Assembly: GCF_024172125.1 (NCBI RefSeq)
Contig: NZ_JAMZEA010000008.1
Coordinates: 496,001 to 560,000 of the forward strand
DNA length: 64,000 bases
Origin: Actinomadura rupiterrae
GTDB taxonomy: Bacteria > Actinomycetota > Actinomycetes > Streptosporangiales > Streptosporangiaceae
Reading direction: 5' to 3'
Position numbers and translations under genes: made by a program. Every line of letters starts with the position of its first letter. Position 1 is the first letter of the stretch. Under the pieces are notes generated by a model that had not been told where the DNA came from, did no database searches, and saw only the letters and a list, made by a program, of their open reading frames with translations. Below are positions 7,605 through 16,168 of the stretch, one piece after another.

Positions 7605-8843
7605 CTAAGAACGCTGCCGATGGTGAAGGTCGGGGCGGGTCAATTTCTGGGTGTCCCCAGATGTCAGGACGGCGGCGGAGGCAAGAGTGAGCAGGATTCC
7701 GCAGCCGAGGAAGACGGCTGTTGTCCCGAAGCGGAGTGCCAGGGGCGCGGCCAGGGCGGCGCCGGCGGGGCCGAGGGCGAACGATCCCAGAGCGTCGTAG
7801 GAGCTCACCCTGGAAAGGACATGCGGGGGGATCCGAGTTTGGAGGCTGGTGTTCCACAGGATGTTGAAAAGGGAGGCGCTGAATCCGCCGAGGAGCATAG
7901 CCGCGCCTATCAGTTCACGCGGGGTGTTCCAGCCGAGCGCGATGTACATCGGGGCGAAGCCGAAGGTCGCGGCGGTGGCCGTCAGCATGGGGCGGGCAGA
8001 GCGCGTCCTGAGAGCGGCGAGGCTGCCGACCGCGAGCCCCGCGGCGTGCAGCGCCAGCATCGTCGCCCAGAAGGGGGCGCCGCCGAAACGCCGGTCCGCG
8101 ACGACTGGCCCCAGGACCATCAGGGGACCCTGGAAGCAGGCGTTGACGAGGGAGAACTGGGCGACCGTCGCCCAGACCCAGCGCCGCGACCGGAACTCAC
8201 GCCAGCCGGTGCGCAGCGCCCTGAGTGCGTGTTCGTGCGCCGCGGGGTTGTCTGGCCTGGTGCGCATCGCTCCGAGTAACCCGGCCGAAAGCAGGAAGGT
8301 CACGGAGCCGACCGCGAGGGCCCAGTGCGGACCGGCCAGGGCTACCAGTGCGCCGGCGGTCGCCGATCCGACGACCGCGGTCAGGTTCATCGACAGCCGC
8401 AACAGGCTGTTGGCGGCGGTCAGGGCCTCCATCGGGACCAGGTGGGGAACGAGTCCGGTGGAGGCGGGCCAGAACAGGGCCCAGGCGGCGCCGTTGACCG
8501 CTGCCAGCACCAGCAGCGCGGGCAGTGTCGCACTGCCAAGGAAGAACAGGCCAGCTGTCGCCGCCTGGGCGATGCCCGCCATCGCCTCTGCCCCGACCAT
8601 GACCTGCCGTCGGGGGAACCGGTCGGCGACCGCCCCACCGATCAGCAGGAACACCACTTGAGCCACCGACCGGACCGCCAGGATCAGCCCCAGCCGGGTC
8701 GCGGCGCTGGGTGTCGCCTGCCCGAGCACGGCGAACGCCAGGGCGATGGGAAGGATGGCATTTCCGAAGAACGAGATAGCCCGGGCCCAGAACATCAGCT
8801 GGAAGGACCGGTCCCGCAGCAGGTCGCGGACAGGTCCGGTCAC
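7605..8843 (-). CDS. MFS transporter (exporter of the NRPS cluster)
   Basis: This 412-residue protein has about 12 hydrophobic segments and the MFS motif A-like loop DRFPRRQVMV between TM2 and TM3 (GGAVADRFPRR). It resembles the actinobacterial MFS_3/enterobactin-exporter-like group. The GTG start overlaps the methyltransferase stop by 4 nt (GTGA), so it is translationally coupled as the last gene of the NRPS operon. The likely role is export of the peptide product or self-resistance; the substrate cannot be read from sequence. Confidence 0.85.
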   Translation of the reverse strand: MTGPVRDLLRDRSFQLMFWARAISFFGNAILPIALAFAVLGQATPSAATRLGLILAVRSVAQVVFLLIGGAVADRFPRRQVMVGAEAMAGIAQAATAGLFFLGSATLPALLVLAAVNGAAWALFWPASTGLVPHLVPMEALTAANSLLRLSMNLTAVVGSATAGALVALAGPHWALAVGSVTFLLSAGLLGAMRTRPDNPAAHEHALRALRTGWREFRSRRWVWATVAQFSLVNACFQGPLMVLGPVVADRRFGGAPFWATMLALHAAGLAVGSLAALRTRSARPMLTATAATFGFAPMYIALGWNTPRELIGAAMLLGGFSASLFNILWNTSLQTRIPPHVLSRVSSYDALGSFALGPAGAALAAPLALRFGTTAVFLGCGILLTLASAAVLTSGDTQKLTRPDLHHRQRS

Positions 8844-9661
8844 GGTCTGCGGCCGGCGGCCACGATGCCGGTGATCGTCGAGAGGAAGGTGCCCTGTGCC
8901 GTCTCGCGCTCGAGGTCGCTCAGCCACCGGTCGGCGTCCGCGCTGCTGATGGCCCCCGCTTCCGCTGCGTCCCGTGTGGCGGAGGTCAGCCCGAAGAGCA
9001 GGTCGGCGGTTTCCAGGTCGGGAACCAGGATCGCGGATGCACGGACCTGGATGTCCTCCATGCCCGAGCGTTTCAGCATCGCGGGGAACCTTCGCGCGAG
9101 CCAGCCATGGACCACGCGGTCGCATCTGAGGTCGAGAATGCTGCGGGTGACCGTCCGGTTGTTTCCGGGAACGACGAGGGATCCCCAGTCGGTGCTGGCG
9201 ACCACCACCGTGCCGCCGGGCCGCACGACCCGCACCATTTCTCTCAGCGCGCGTGCAGGCTCGGTGAGATAGGGAAGGACCCGGTCGGAGCGGACCGCGT
9301 CGAAGTGCCTGTCGGGGAAGTCGAGGTGGAGCGCGTCCATCTGCAGGCATCGGACGGGCAGGCCGCTCATCCTCGCCTTCGCTTCTTCGATCATGGTCTT
9401 GCTGCTGTCGATCCCGACGACACCGCCCCGCGGCCCCACGAGTTCGCCGAGTTTCGGCAGGTCTTCGCCGATGCCGCAGCCGACGTCGAGGACCGTGTCG
9501 CCATCGCGCGCGTTCAGCAGATCGAAGGAGAGCAGCTTGTAGGGCCGCATTCCTGGGACCGTTGAGATCGTCTTGAGGTAGTCCAGGTGAAGCGACGGGT
9601 CGGCTGCCTCGTCGACGTGAGTGAACTGAAGTGCCTCGAATCCATCCCCGGTCCCTGTCAT
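8840..9661 (-). CDS. Class I SAM-dependent methyltransferase
   Basis: This 273-residue protein has a Methyltransf_11/25-type Rossmann fold. Motif I is VLDVGCGIGEDLPKL, the acidic end of beta-2 is VVGIDSSK, and motif II/III regions (DAVRSDRVLPYL, RVVRPGGTVVVA) follow. Its ATG overlaps the NRPS stop (ATGA) and its own stop overlaps the MFS start, so it is tightly coupled within the operon. It probably methylates the peptide or an amino-acid precursor; N-, O- or C-methylation cannot be decided. It is free-standing, not an embedded MT domain. Confidence 0.85.
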   Translation of the reverse strand: MTGTGDGFEALQFTHVDEAADPSLHLDYLKTISTVPGMRPYKLLSFDLLNARDGDTVLDVGCGIGEDLPKLGELVGPRGGVVGIDSSKTMIEEAKARMSGLPVRCLQMDALHLDFPDRHFDAVRSDRVLPYLTEPARALREMVRVVRPGGTVVVASTDWGSLVVPGNNRTVTRSILDLRCDRVVHGWLARRFPAMLKRSGMEDIQVRASAILVPDLETADLLFGLTSATRDAAEAGAISSADADRWLSDLERETAQGTFLSTITGIVAAGRRP

Positions 9662-11751
9662 CAGGTGATCCCCTCACGGCGCCGGATCTCTTCGGTCAGG
9701 CGCGCTACGGTCTGCGCTCGGAAGAGCTCCTTGACGGTGACGTCGGTATCGATCTTCTTGCGGATACGAGAAATGATCGCCACAGCCTTGAGCGAGTGTC
9801 CGCCGAGGTGGAGGAAGTTGTCGTGCACTCCGATGCGGTCCAGGCCGAGGATGTCCTCCCAGATGCCGGCGATGATGGCCTCGGTGGGATCGCGCGGCGG
9901 GATGTAACCGGTCTGGAGTTCTGGGCGCGTTTCCTCCGGCTCGGGAAGCCGGCCCCGGTCAACCTTCCCGTTGGCGGTGAGAGGGAAGTCGTCGAGGGTG
10001 ACGAAATGCGTCGGCACCATGTAGGCGGGTACGTACCGCGCGAGGTACTGGCGCACTTCCTCCACCGATGTGTGCCCACCGCGAAGATAGGCGATCAGGC
10101 GCTGCGCGCCGTGGCCGTCCTGGTCGGCGGTGACCAGCGCATCGACCACATCGGGATGGGAGCGCAGACACGCCTCGATTTCCCCTGGCTCGATCCGATG
10201 GCCACGCAACTTGATCTGATGATCGACCCGCCCCACGAACTCCAGGTTCCCATCTGGCAACCACCGGCCGAGGTCCCCCGTCCGGTAGAGACGATCCCCT
10301 GGCCCCCCAAACGGATCGGCCACGAACCGCTCAGCGGTGAGGTCCGGCTGCCCGAGGTACCCTCGCCCGACTCCGGCGCCGCCGATCCAGATCTCCCCGA
10401 CCGACCCCCTGGGCACCAACTGGTCATTCTCCGACATCAACACGACCCGCGCATTAGCCACCGGGCGACCGATCGGTGCCGCACCGACGAGCCCTCGCGG
10501 GAGGGTGTAGTGGGTAGCGACGTGGGTCTCGGTCGGGCCGTACTGGTTGTGGACCTGCCAGGTGATCAGCGCCGACTCGGAGGGCATCTGCAGCTGCTCT
10601 CCTGCGCAGACGACCTCAGGTCGGATCTCCCGGAGCGCGGAGGCGAAGTCATCCCCCGCCAGATAAGAGGAGAACGCGGCAGGGGGCAGGAAGAGGGTGG
10701 TCGGCTTGGCATCGGACACGATATCGGCAAGGCGCGAGGGGTTCGTGCGCGCCGCATTGTCGACGAGGTGAAGCATGCCGCCGTTGAGCAGCGTCAGGAA
10801 GATCTCCTGTACGGAAACGTCAAAGGTGAACGGAGCGTATTGGAGCACGCGGCCGATGTGGTCGGAGGAGTTCGCGTGCCAGTGGACGAGGTTGACGATG
10901 TTGCGGTGTTCGATCATGACACCTTTGGGGCGTCCGGTTGATCCCGATGTGTAGATGACGTAGGCCAGGTCGCGGGACGTTGCGCCAGAGGCCAGATTGT
11001 GTTCGGCCAGGCCGTCGGTCAGATCCTGCTGCTGGTCGAGGAGAAGCGTCGGAGGGGATGGAAGGCCGGCTGTGAGGGGCGGCGCGGAATCGGTGTGGGT
11101 GATGAGGGCCACTGCTCGCGACTCCTCGAGCATGTGGGTGAGGCGGGCCGCCGGGTAGTCGGGATCCAGTGGCAGATAGCCGCTCCCGGACTTCAGTACG
11201 GCTAGGACACTGATGACCGCCGCCGTCGTTCGGGGTAGGCAGACCGCCACCACTGCACCTGGGCCCACCGGCGCGACGGCGCCAAGCCGACGGGCGAGCT
11301 TGTTGGCTCGCGCGTTCAACTCCGCGTATGTGAGCGACTCATCGCCGGCCACCACCGCGACGGCGCCGGGCGTCCGCCCGACCTGCTCCTCGAACAACTC
11401 CGACAACGTCCGATCCGGGCACTCGACCACAGGACCCGCACCCAACGACAGCAGTTCTGCCTGGTCATCGGCTGAGAGGAGACTGAGCGTCGCGACCGGG
11501 GCCCGGGGCGTCGAGGGCAGGCTCTTGAGGATCGTCACGTAGTGACGGGCCAGACGGATTGCGGTCTCCCGGTCGAAAAGATCAGTGCTGTAGGTCAGCT
11601 CGACCTCGGTGGATTCACCACGGCAGTCGAGGTGAAGTTCGATGTCAAACCGGACCGAGGTCGCAGGGGAGGGGACCGGGAGGGCTTCGAGGCCGGGCCA
11701 CCGAGGCGGATACGCCTTCGCTGAAGACCTTTCGGTGATCTGGAACAGCAC
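9661..11751 (-). CDS. Nonribosomal peptide synthetase, 3' part (C-domain end, A2, T2)
   Basis: This frame holds the tail of a condensation domain, then adenylation domain 2 (about residues 105-610) and a carrier domain with LGGHS. A2 motifs include A3 YTSGSTGRPKG, A5 NQYGPTE, A7 YRTGDLGRW, A8 GRVDHQIKLRGHRIEPGE and A10 NGKVDR. My hand-aligned binding-pocket residues are D-V-Q-F-V-A-Q-V-A-K, too uncertain to name the amino acid. No thioesterase or embedded reductase follows; the stop overlaps the methyltransferase ATG. It should be one gene with the frame 11790-14672: near 11813-11820 the minus strand reads CACTTCCTCTGCAGTGG, where one more base restores LQWLVEKLNVERDLSRNPL. Confidence 0.85.
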   Translation of the reverse strand: MLFQITERSSAKAYPPRWPGLEALPVPSPATSVRFDIELHLDCRGESTEVELTYSTDLFDRETAIRLARHYVTILKSLPSTPRAPVATLSLLSADDQAELLSLGAGPVVECPDRTLSELFEEQVGRTPGAVAVVAGDESLTYAELNARANKLARRLGAVAPVGPGAVVAVCLPRTTAAVISVLAVLKSGSGYLPLDPDYPAARLTHMLEESRAVALITHTDSAPPLTAGLPSPPTLLLDQQQDLTDGLAEHNLASGATSRDLAYVIYTSGSTGRPKGVMIEHRNIVNLVHWHANSSDHIGRVLQYAPFTFDVSVQEIFLTLLNGGMLHLVDNAARTNPSRLADIVSDAKPTTLFLPPAAFSSYLAGDDFASALREIRPEVVCAGEQLQMPSESALITWQVHNQYGPTETHVATHYTLPRGLVGAAPIGRPVANARVVLMSENDQLVPRGSVGEIWIGGAGVGRGYLGQPDLTAERFVADPFGGPGDRLYRTGDLGRWLPDGNLEFVGRVDHQIKLRGHRIEPGEIEACLRSHPDVVDALVTADQDGHGAQRLIAYLRGGHTSVEEVRQYLARYVPAYMVPTHFVTLDDFPLTANGKVDRGRLPEPEETRPELQTGYIPPRDPTEAIIAGIWEDILGLDRIGVHDNFLHLGGHSLKAVAIISRIRKKIDTDVTVKELFRAQTVARLTEEIRRREGIT

Positions 11752-11789
11752 CTGGATCAGCGGGTTGCGGGAGAGGTCGCGTTCGACGT

Positions 11790-14672
11790 TCAGCTTCTCG
11801 ACCAGCCACTGCAGAGGAAGTGCTCGTGGCTGTAACCGCCGATGACTTGGGACCTGACCTGACCGATCAGTTCCTCGAACGTCTGGTCTCCCAGGTTCCG
11901 GATGCGGATGGGCAGCGTGTTGGAGAAGAACCCCAGTGTGTTCTCGAACCGGGTCTGTGGTCTTCCGGCGGAAGGGGTGCCGATGATCAGGTCCTGCTGC
12001 CCGGTGTGCTTGGAGATCAGAACGGAGAAGGCGGCGAGCGCGGCCACGAAGAAGGTGGCCTCCTGGTCTCTGGCGAGAGCCCGTGCCCGGTGGATGACCG
12101 CTGTTGGAACCGGCAGCCGGACCACGTCGCCCGCGTGGGTCTGGGCTGCCGGGCGTTCCCTGTCAGTGGGAAGCGCCACAACGGGCTCGGCGTCCGCCAG
12201 TTCGTCGAGCCAGTAGGGCAGATTCTCCAGGGAGAGAACTTGCTCTCGGGATCGTTCCCATCGCGCGAAGTCCGCGTACTGGACGGCGTTTGGCGGTCCG
12301 CTGTACTCCTCCCCCCGGAGCCTCGCGGCGTATGCCTCGGCGATCTGCTCATTGAAGAGGTCCTCCGACCACCAGTCCATGACGATGTGGTGATAGGTCG
12401 TCGCGAGGATATGCCGGTCCGATGACAGTTCGAGCAGCTTGAAGCGGAGGAGCGGGCCATCGGCCAGAGAGAAGGGCGTCCTCAGGTCGGCGGTGAGGAC
12501 CCGCTCGATCCAGGTATCGGCATCCGTACCATCAGGGACAGACACTAGAGAGACTTCGACGTCCTGCAGGGGCCGCACCGAGCTGCGGAGGGCACCGTCG
12601 TCCTCGGTGAACACCGTGCGGAGAATCTCGTTGGCCTCGATCACGTCGCAGAGCGCCTGCCGCAGCTTCGAGTGGTCGAGGCCGCCTGTCAGACTCACGG
12701 CGGTCAGCATGTTGTAGAACGGGTTTCCGGCCTCCATAGCGCTCAGGAACCACAGGCGTTCCTGAGCGAAGGAGAGGATTCCCTTTCCGTGAGCCCCGAC
12801 GGCCGGATCGTTTGAAGCCTTCCGAGGACTGCTCGGAACGTCGCCCTCGGCGACGAGTTGCGCGGTGGCGGCGATGGTCGCGCCTGAAAGGAATTCCCCC
12901 AGATCCAGGGAGGCGCCGATCTCCTGGTGAATGCGGTTGAGGATGCTGGTGGCGAGCAGTGAGTGTCCGCCGAGGTGGAGGAAGTTGTCGTGCACTCCGA
13001 TGCGGTCCAGGCCGAGGATGTCCTCCCAGATCTCGGCGATGGCGGCCTCGGTGGGATCGCGGGGCGGGAGGTAGCCGGTCTGGATTTCTGGGCGTGTCTC
13101 CTCCGGTTCGGGAAGCCTGGCCCGGTCGATCTTCCCGTTGGCGGTGAGGGGGAAGTCGTCGAGGGTGACGAAGTGTGTCGGCACCATGTAGGCGGGTACG
13201 TACCGCGCGAGGTGCTGGCGCAACTCCTCTACGGGCGACCAGTCACCACGGAGATAGGCGATCAGGCGCTGCGCCCCGTGGCCGTCCTGGTCGGCGGTGA
13301 CCAGCGCATCGACCACATCGGGATGGGAGCGCAGACATGCCTCGATTTCCCCTGGCTCGATCCGATGGCCACGCAACTTGATCTGATGATCGACTCGCCC
13401 CACGAACTCCAGGCTGCCATCCGGCAACCATCGGCCGAGGTCCCCCGTCCGGTAGAAGCGCTCCGTGTAACCACGGTAGGGAACCGTCACGAACCGCTCC
13501 GCGGTGAGGCCCGGCTGCCCGAGGTACCCTCGCCCGACTCCGGCGCCGCCGATCCAGATCTCCCCGACCGCCCCCCTGGCCACGAGCTGGTCGTCCTCCG
13601 ACATCAACACCAGTCGTGCATTAGCCACCGGACGACCGACCGGTATGGTGGCGGCGTCGGCAGAGTTCGCCCTGACGATGTGGCGGCAGCTGACCATCGT
13701 CGACTCCGCTGGACCGTACTGGTTCACGACGAGCCCGGTGGGCATGATCGGCCGGAGCCGCTCCGTCAGATCGGTGGTGAGCGTCTCTCCCGCAGTCGCA
13801 AGGACGCGGAGGGGCCAGTGAAGCCCCTTGGCTTCGGCATGCTCGATCAGCTGCCTGAGCAGGCTCGGCACGATTGCCGCTGCGACGGTCACCTCACCCG
13901 AGGCGAAGAGCTCTGCCAGTGCTCGCGGTGACCTGTCGGCTGGTTCGGGCAGCATGAGGATCCGCGCGCCCACGAGCAGAGGTCCGAGTATCTCCCGGAG
14001 CGCGGGGTCGAACGACGGGCTGACGATCTGAGCCACTCGGTCGTCCGGCCCAGGGCGAGTCACTCCGGACGCGGCGGCCAGATAGTTGACGATGTTGCGG
14101 TGTTCGATCATGACACCCTTGGGGCGTCCGGTTGATCCCGAGGTGTAGATGACGTAGGCCAGGTCGCCGGATGTCGCGACGGAGCCTAGGTCGCCCGCGG
14201 GGGAACCGTCCACCAAGCCCTGCTGCCGGTCGAGGAGGAGCATCGGAGGGGCGGGGGCGTCGACAACCAAGGCCGGCGCGGCATCGGTGTGGGTGATGAG
14301 GGCCACCGCTCGCGATTCCTCGAGCATGTGGGTGAGGCGGGCCGCCGGGTAGTCGGGATCCAGCGGCAGATAGGCGCTCCCGGCCTTCAGCACGGCCAGG
14401 ACACCGATAACCGCGAGCTCCGAGCGCGGGAGGCAGACAGCCACCACCCTGTCGCGACCGACCGGTGCGACGGCGCCAAGCCGACGGGCGAGCTTGTTGG
14501 CTCGCGCGTTCAACTCCGCGTACGTGAGCGACTCATCGCCGGCCACCACCGCGACGGCGCCGGGCGTCCGCCCGACCTGCTCCTCGAACAACTCCGACAA
14601 CGTCCGATCCGGGCACTCGACTACAGGACCCGCACCCAACGACAGCAGTTCGGTCACATCCGTCGGGGTCAT
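11790..14672 (-). CDS. Nonribosomal peptide synthetase, 5' part (A1, T1, C), frameshifted at 3' end
   Basis: This 960-residue frame comprises A1 (about 20-525; A3 YTSGSTGRPKG at 176-186, A5 NQYGPAE, A10 NGKID), T1 (LGGHS, carrier serine 571) and a condensation domain (about 630-950). The domain has SFAQERLWFL, HHIVMDW at 761-767 in place of the usual HHxxxDG, and LGFFSNTLPIR. Hand-aligned A1 pocket residues are D-P-R-A-A-A-Q-M-V-K. The start ATG overlaps the reductase stop (ATGA), and there is no N-terminal C domain, so this is the initiating module. The last residues are out of frame: the true C-domain end continues in the next frame, giving an A-T-C-A-T dimodular enzyme. Genuine mutation and sequencing error cannot be distinguished here. 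Confidence 0.88.
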   Translation of the reverse strand: MTPTDVTELLSLGAGPVVECPDRTLSELFEEQVGRTPGAVAVVAGDESLTYAELNARANKLARRLGAVAPVGRDRVVAVCLPRSELAVIGVLAVLKAGSAYLPLDPDYPAARLTHMLEESRAVALITHTDAAPALVVDAPAPPMLLLDRQQGLVDGSPAGDLGSVATSGDLAYVIYTSGSTGRPKGVMIEHRNIVNYLAAASGVTRPGPDDRVAQIVSPSFDPALREILGPLLVGARILMLPEPADRSPRALAELFASGEVTVAAAIVPSLLRQLIEHAEAKGLHWPLRVLATAGETLTTDLTERLRPIMPTGLVVNQYGPAESTMVSCRHIVRANSADAATIPVGRPVANARLVLMSEDDQLVARGAVGEIWIGGAGVGRGYLGQPGLTAERFVTVPYRGYTERFYRTGDLGRWLPDGSLEFVGRVDHQIKLRGHRIEPGEIEACLRSHPDVVDALVTADQDGHGAQRLIAYLRGDWSPVEELRQHLARYVPAYMVPTHFVTLDDFPLTANGKIDRARLPEPEETRPEIQTGYLPPRDPTEAAIAEIWEDILGLDRIGVHDNFLHLGGHSLLATSILNRIHQEIGASLDLGEFLSGATIAATAQLVAEGDVPSSPRKASNDPAVGAHGKGILSFAQERLWFLSAMEAGNPFYNMLTAVSLTGGLDHSKLRQALCDVIEANEILRTVFTEDDGALRSSVRPLQDVEVSLVSVPDGTDADTWIERVLTADLRTPFSLADGPLLRFKLLELSSDRHILATTYHHIVMDWWSEDLFNEQIAEAYAARLRGEEYSGPPNAVQYADFARWERSREQVLSLENLPYWLDELADAEPVVALPTDRERPAAQTHAGDVVRLPVPTAVIHRARALARDQEATFFVAALAAFSVLISKHTGQQDLIIGTPSAGRPQTRFENTLGFFSNTLPIRIRNLGDQTFEELIGQVRSQVIGGYSHEHFLCSGWSRS

Positions 14673-15778
14673 GCCGGGATCTCCATGTCCGGGTCGGTGT
14701 CCTCCCGCGTCGCGATACACCAAGACACCAGCCGGTCCACCATCGCCCGATCGACCGCTGCGGGCGGTTCCCCCAACGCCCTGACCAGGTTGCTCTGATC
14801 GAAGGCAAACGTGCGGTTGATGTACTTTCCTGTGTAGCTCAGGCGCGCGTCGACCAGTCGTTCTATACGGCTCATCGAATGGTCATCGACCTCGTCCGGG
14901 GAAACGATGCTCAGGTCAACGGGAAGACGGTCGCTGATCGTGGCCAAGAAATCCTTGACGGGCACGGCATTCGCTGCCAGAGCATGGAAGATCGGCGGAT
15001 CGAAATCTCCCACGGCGGACCGAGCGATCCCCAGCAGGGCGTCGACACAGGAGTCGATCGGCAGCCAGTGGAGCGCCGACTCAGGATCGCCCTTGACCCG
15101 GATGGCCCTGCCGGGCCATCGGCGGGCGAACCGACTCACCGTTCTCATGAAGTCGTAGACACCGTAATCAGTGTCGGCATGGCCCGTCACCGAGTGACCG
15201 ACAACCTGCCCCAGGCGGATGGCCGCGCCGTCCACCCGCCCGTCGCGCAGGTAGTCGCGGAGGACGAGCTCCGACTGGTTCTTGGTGAGCTCGTAGAAGT
15301 TCCGGAAATGCTCAGGATCTGTGCGCTCGTTCCACTCCTCGTGAAAGGTCCGCTGTTCGGTGCCGCACACGTAGGCCGTGCTGATGAGGAAGAACCGGGA
15401 GCCTGGCTTGGCGTGCCGGGCGAAGACCTCGAGCGCCCGCCGTGTTCCGGCGACGTTCACCGCCTCGAGTTCATCTCTTCGCCCGGGGTTGAAATTGACG
15501 ACGGCCGCCAGATGCCAATAGTCGCACGGGACCGCGAAGAGCCCGGTCACGGCCTCTTCCGAAAGCCCGAGGCTCTGTGAGGTGAGCGCGTAGCAGAGCG
15601 GATGGAGTCGCTCCATGCCGAGGTCCGTGGGCGCGGTAGGCGCGCTTCTCACCCTCTCGGCCACCACGTCGCCCGGCACCCTCGCGAGAGCGTGCACGAC
15701 GTCCCCAGCGCTGATCATCGCGCTGATCAGGTTCGCCCCGACATAACCGTTGGCACCGTCCACCACATGCACGCCCAT
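14669..15778 (-). CDS. Thioester-reductase-like SDR (NAD_binding_4 type), discrete release reductase
   Basis: This 369-residue extended SDR has an N-terminal dinucleotide motif GANGYVG and the NAD_binding_4 block HLAAVVNFN...NVAGTRRALEVF. Next come STAYVCG and the catalytic YxxxK (YELTK), then RLGQVVG. This subfamily includes NRPS/PKS terminal R domains and fatty acyl reductases. It is the first gene of the NRPS operon, with GGAGAT six bases before ATG 15778 and a 4-nt overlap with the synthetase. As the synthetase has no thioesterase or R domain, the straightforward inference is that this protein reductively releases the carrier-bound dipeptide as an aldehyde. A tailoring role is possible. 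Confidence 0.82.
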   Translation of the reverse strand: MGVHVVDGANGYVGANLISAMISAGDVVHALARVPGDVVAERVRSAPTAPTDLGMERLHPLCYALTSQSLGLSEEAVTGLFAVPCDYWHLAAVVNFNPGRRDELEAVNVAGTRRALEVFARHAKPGSRFFLISTAYVCGTEQRTFHEEWNERTDPEHFRNFYELTKNQSELVLRDYLRDGRVDGAAIRLGQVVGHSVTGHADTDYGVYDFMRTVSRFARRWPGRAIRVKGDPESALHWLPIDSCVDALLGIARSAVGDFDPPIFHALAANAVPVKDFLATISDRLPVDLSIVSPDEVDDHSMSRIERLVDARLSYTGKYINRTFAFDQSNLVRALGEPPAAVDRAMVDRLVSWCIATREDTDPDMEIPA

Positions 15779-16007
15779 GACTTCATCTCCTTCGAGAGTG
15801 GAAAGTATCTGCCGCCGGAATCGCGCCAACCGGAAAAGAATTGCCGCCCGAGCTGAGGGTTAAGAGCCTGAGGGAAGGCCCTGGCGTAACTTGAATAGTG
15901 TCTGGATGTCAGATAAAGGGAAAAAGATCGCCGCCGATCAGCATAGGCCGGATGATCCGCACCCAGTAAGGGGCAAGTCTGGCCACATCTGGACCCGGGG
16001 AAGCCGT

Positions 16008-16035
16008 CACGTGGGCACCACCATGTGCCCACGTG
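16008..16035. promoter_or_regulatory. 11-bp perfect inverted repeat with CACGTG cores
   Basis: The arms CACGTGGGCAC (16008-16018) and GTGCCCACGTG (16025-16035) flank a 6-base loop. The site sits in the divergent promoter region, so it is a candidate operator. As a hairpin it would be very stable, so an attenuator or terminator role on either strand is possible. Confidence 0.7.
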
Positions 16036-16079
16036 CTGGTTGAGTCGGAGATATGTGAAGATCTAACCGATAACGCGGA

Positions 16080-16121
16080 GTGGGTAAATAAAATTTACTC
16101 ACAAGGTAAGCTGGCTACACT
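16080..16121 (+). promoter_or_regulatory. Operator-like palindrome overlapping a putative promoter
   Basis: GTGGGTAAAT and ATTTACTCAC (16080-16102) form an inverted repeat around AAA with 9 of 10 pairs. It covers the suggested -35 TTTACT of the condensation/MFS transcription unit, whose -10 would be TACACT at 16116-16121. A repressor bound here would block transcription; this is inference from position. Confidence 0.55.
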
Positions 16122-16168
16122 CTGGGAGTCGTGTTCGCGATACGTTGCCCGACGCTGGAGGAGGACCT

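Larger units (their letters stand above)
15779..16168. promoter_or_regulatory. Divergent promoter region of the NRPS cluster
   Basis: The 390-bp gap separates the reductase-NRPS operon (minus) from the condensation protein (plus). It is AT-richer than its surroundings and carries two strong inverted repeats (listed separately). A plausible plus-strand promoter is TTTACT (16094-16099), a 16-bp spacer, and TACACT (16116-16121). GGAGGAGGA (16157-16165) precedes the GTG at 16169. No regulator gene lies nearby to assign to these sites. Confidence 0.55.

Noticed and set aside
7352..7690. Small plus-strand gene beside the NRPS cluster
   Set aside because: Overlaps the MFS coding end, has no ribosome site and no recognisable family.
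13250..14100. Firm amino-acid prediction for A1 and A2
   Set aside because: Pocket residues were aligned by eye and match no code I can assign safely; a proper predictor is needed.
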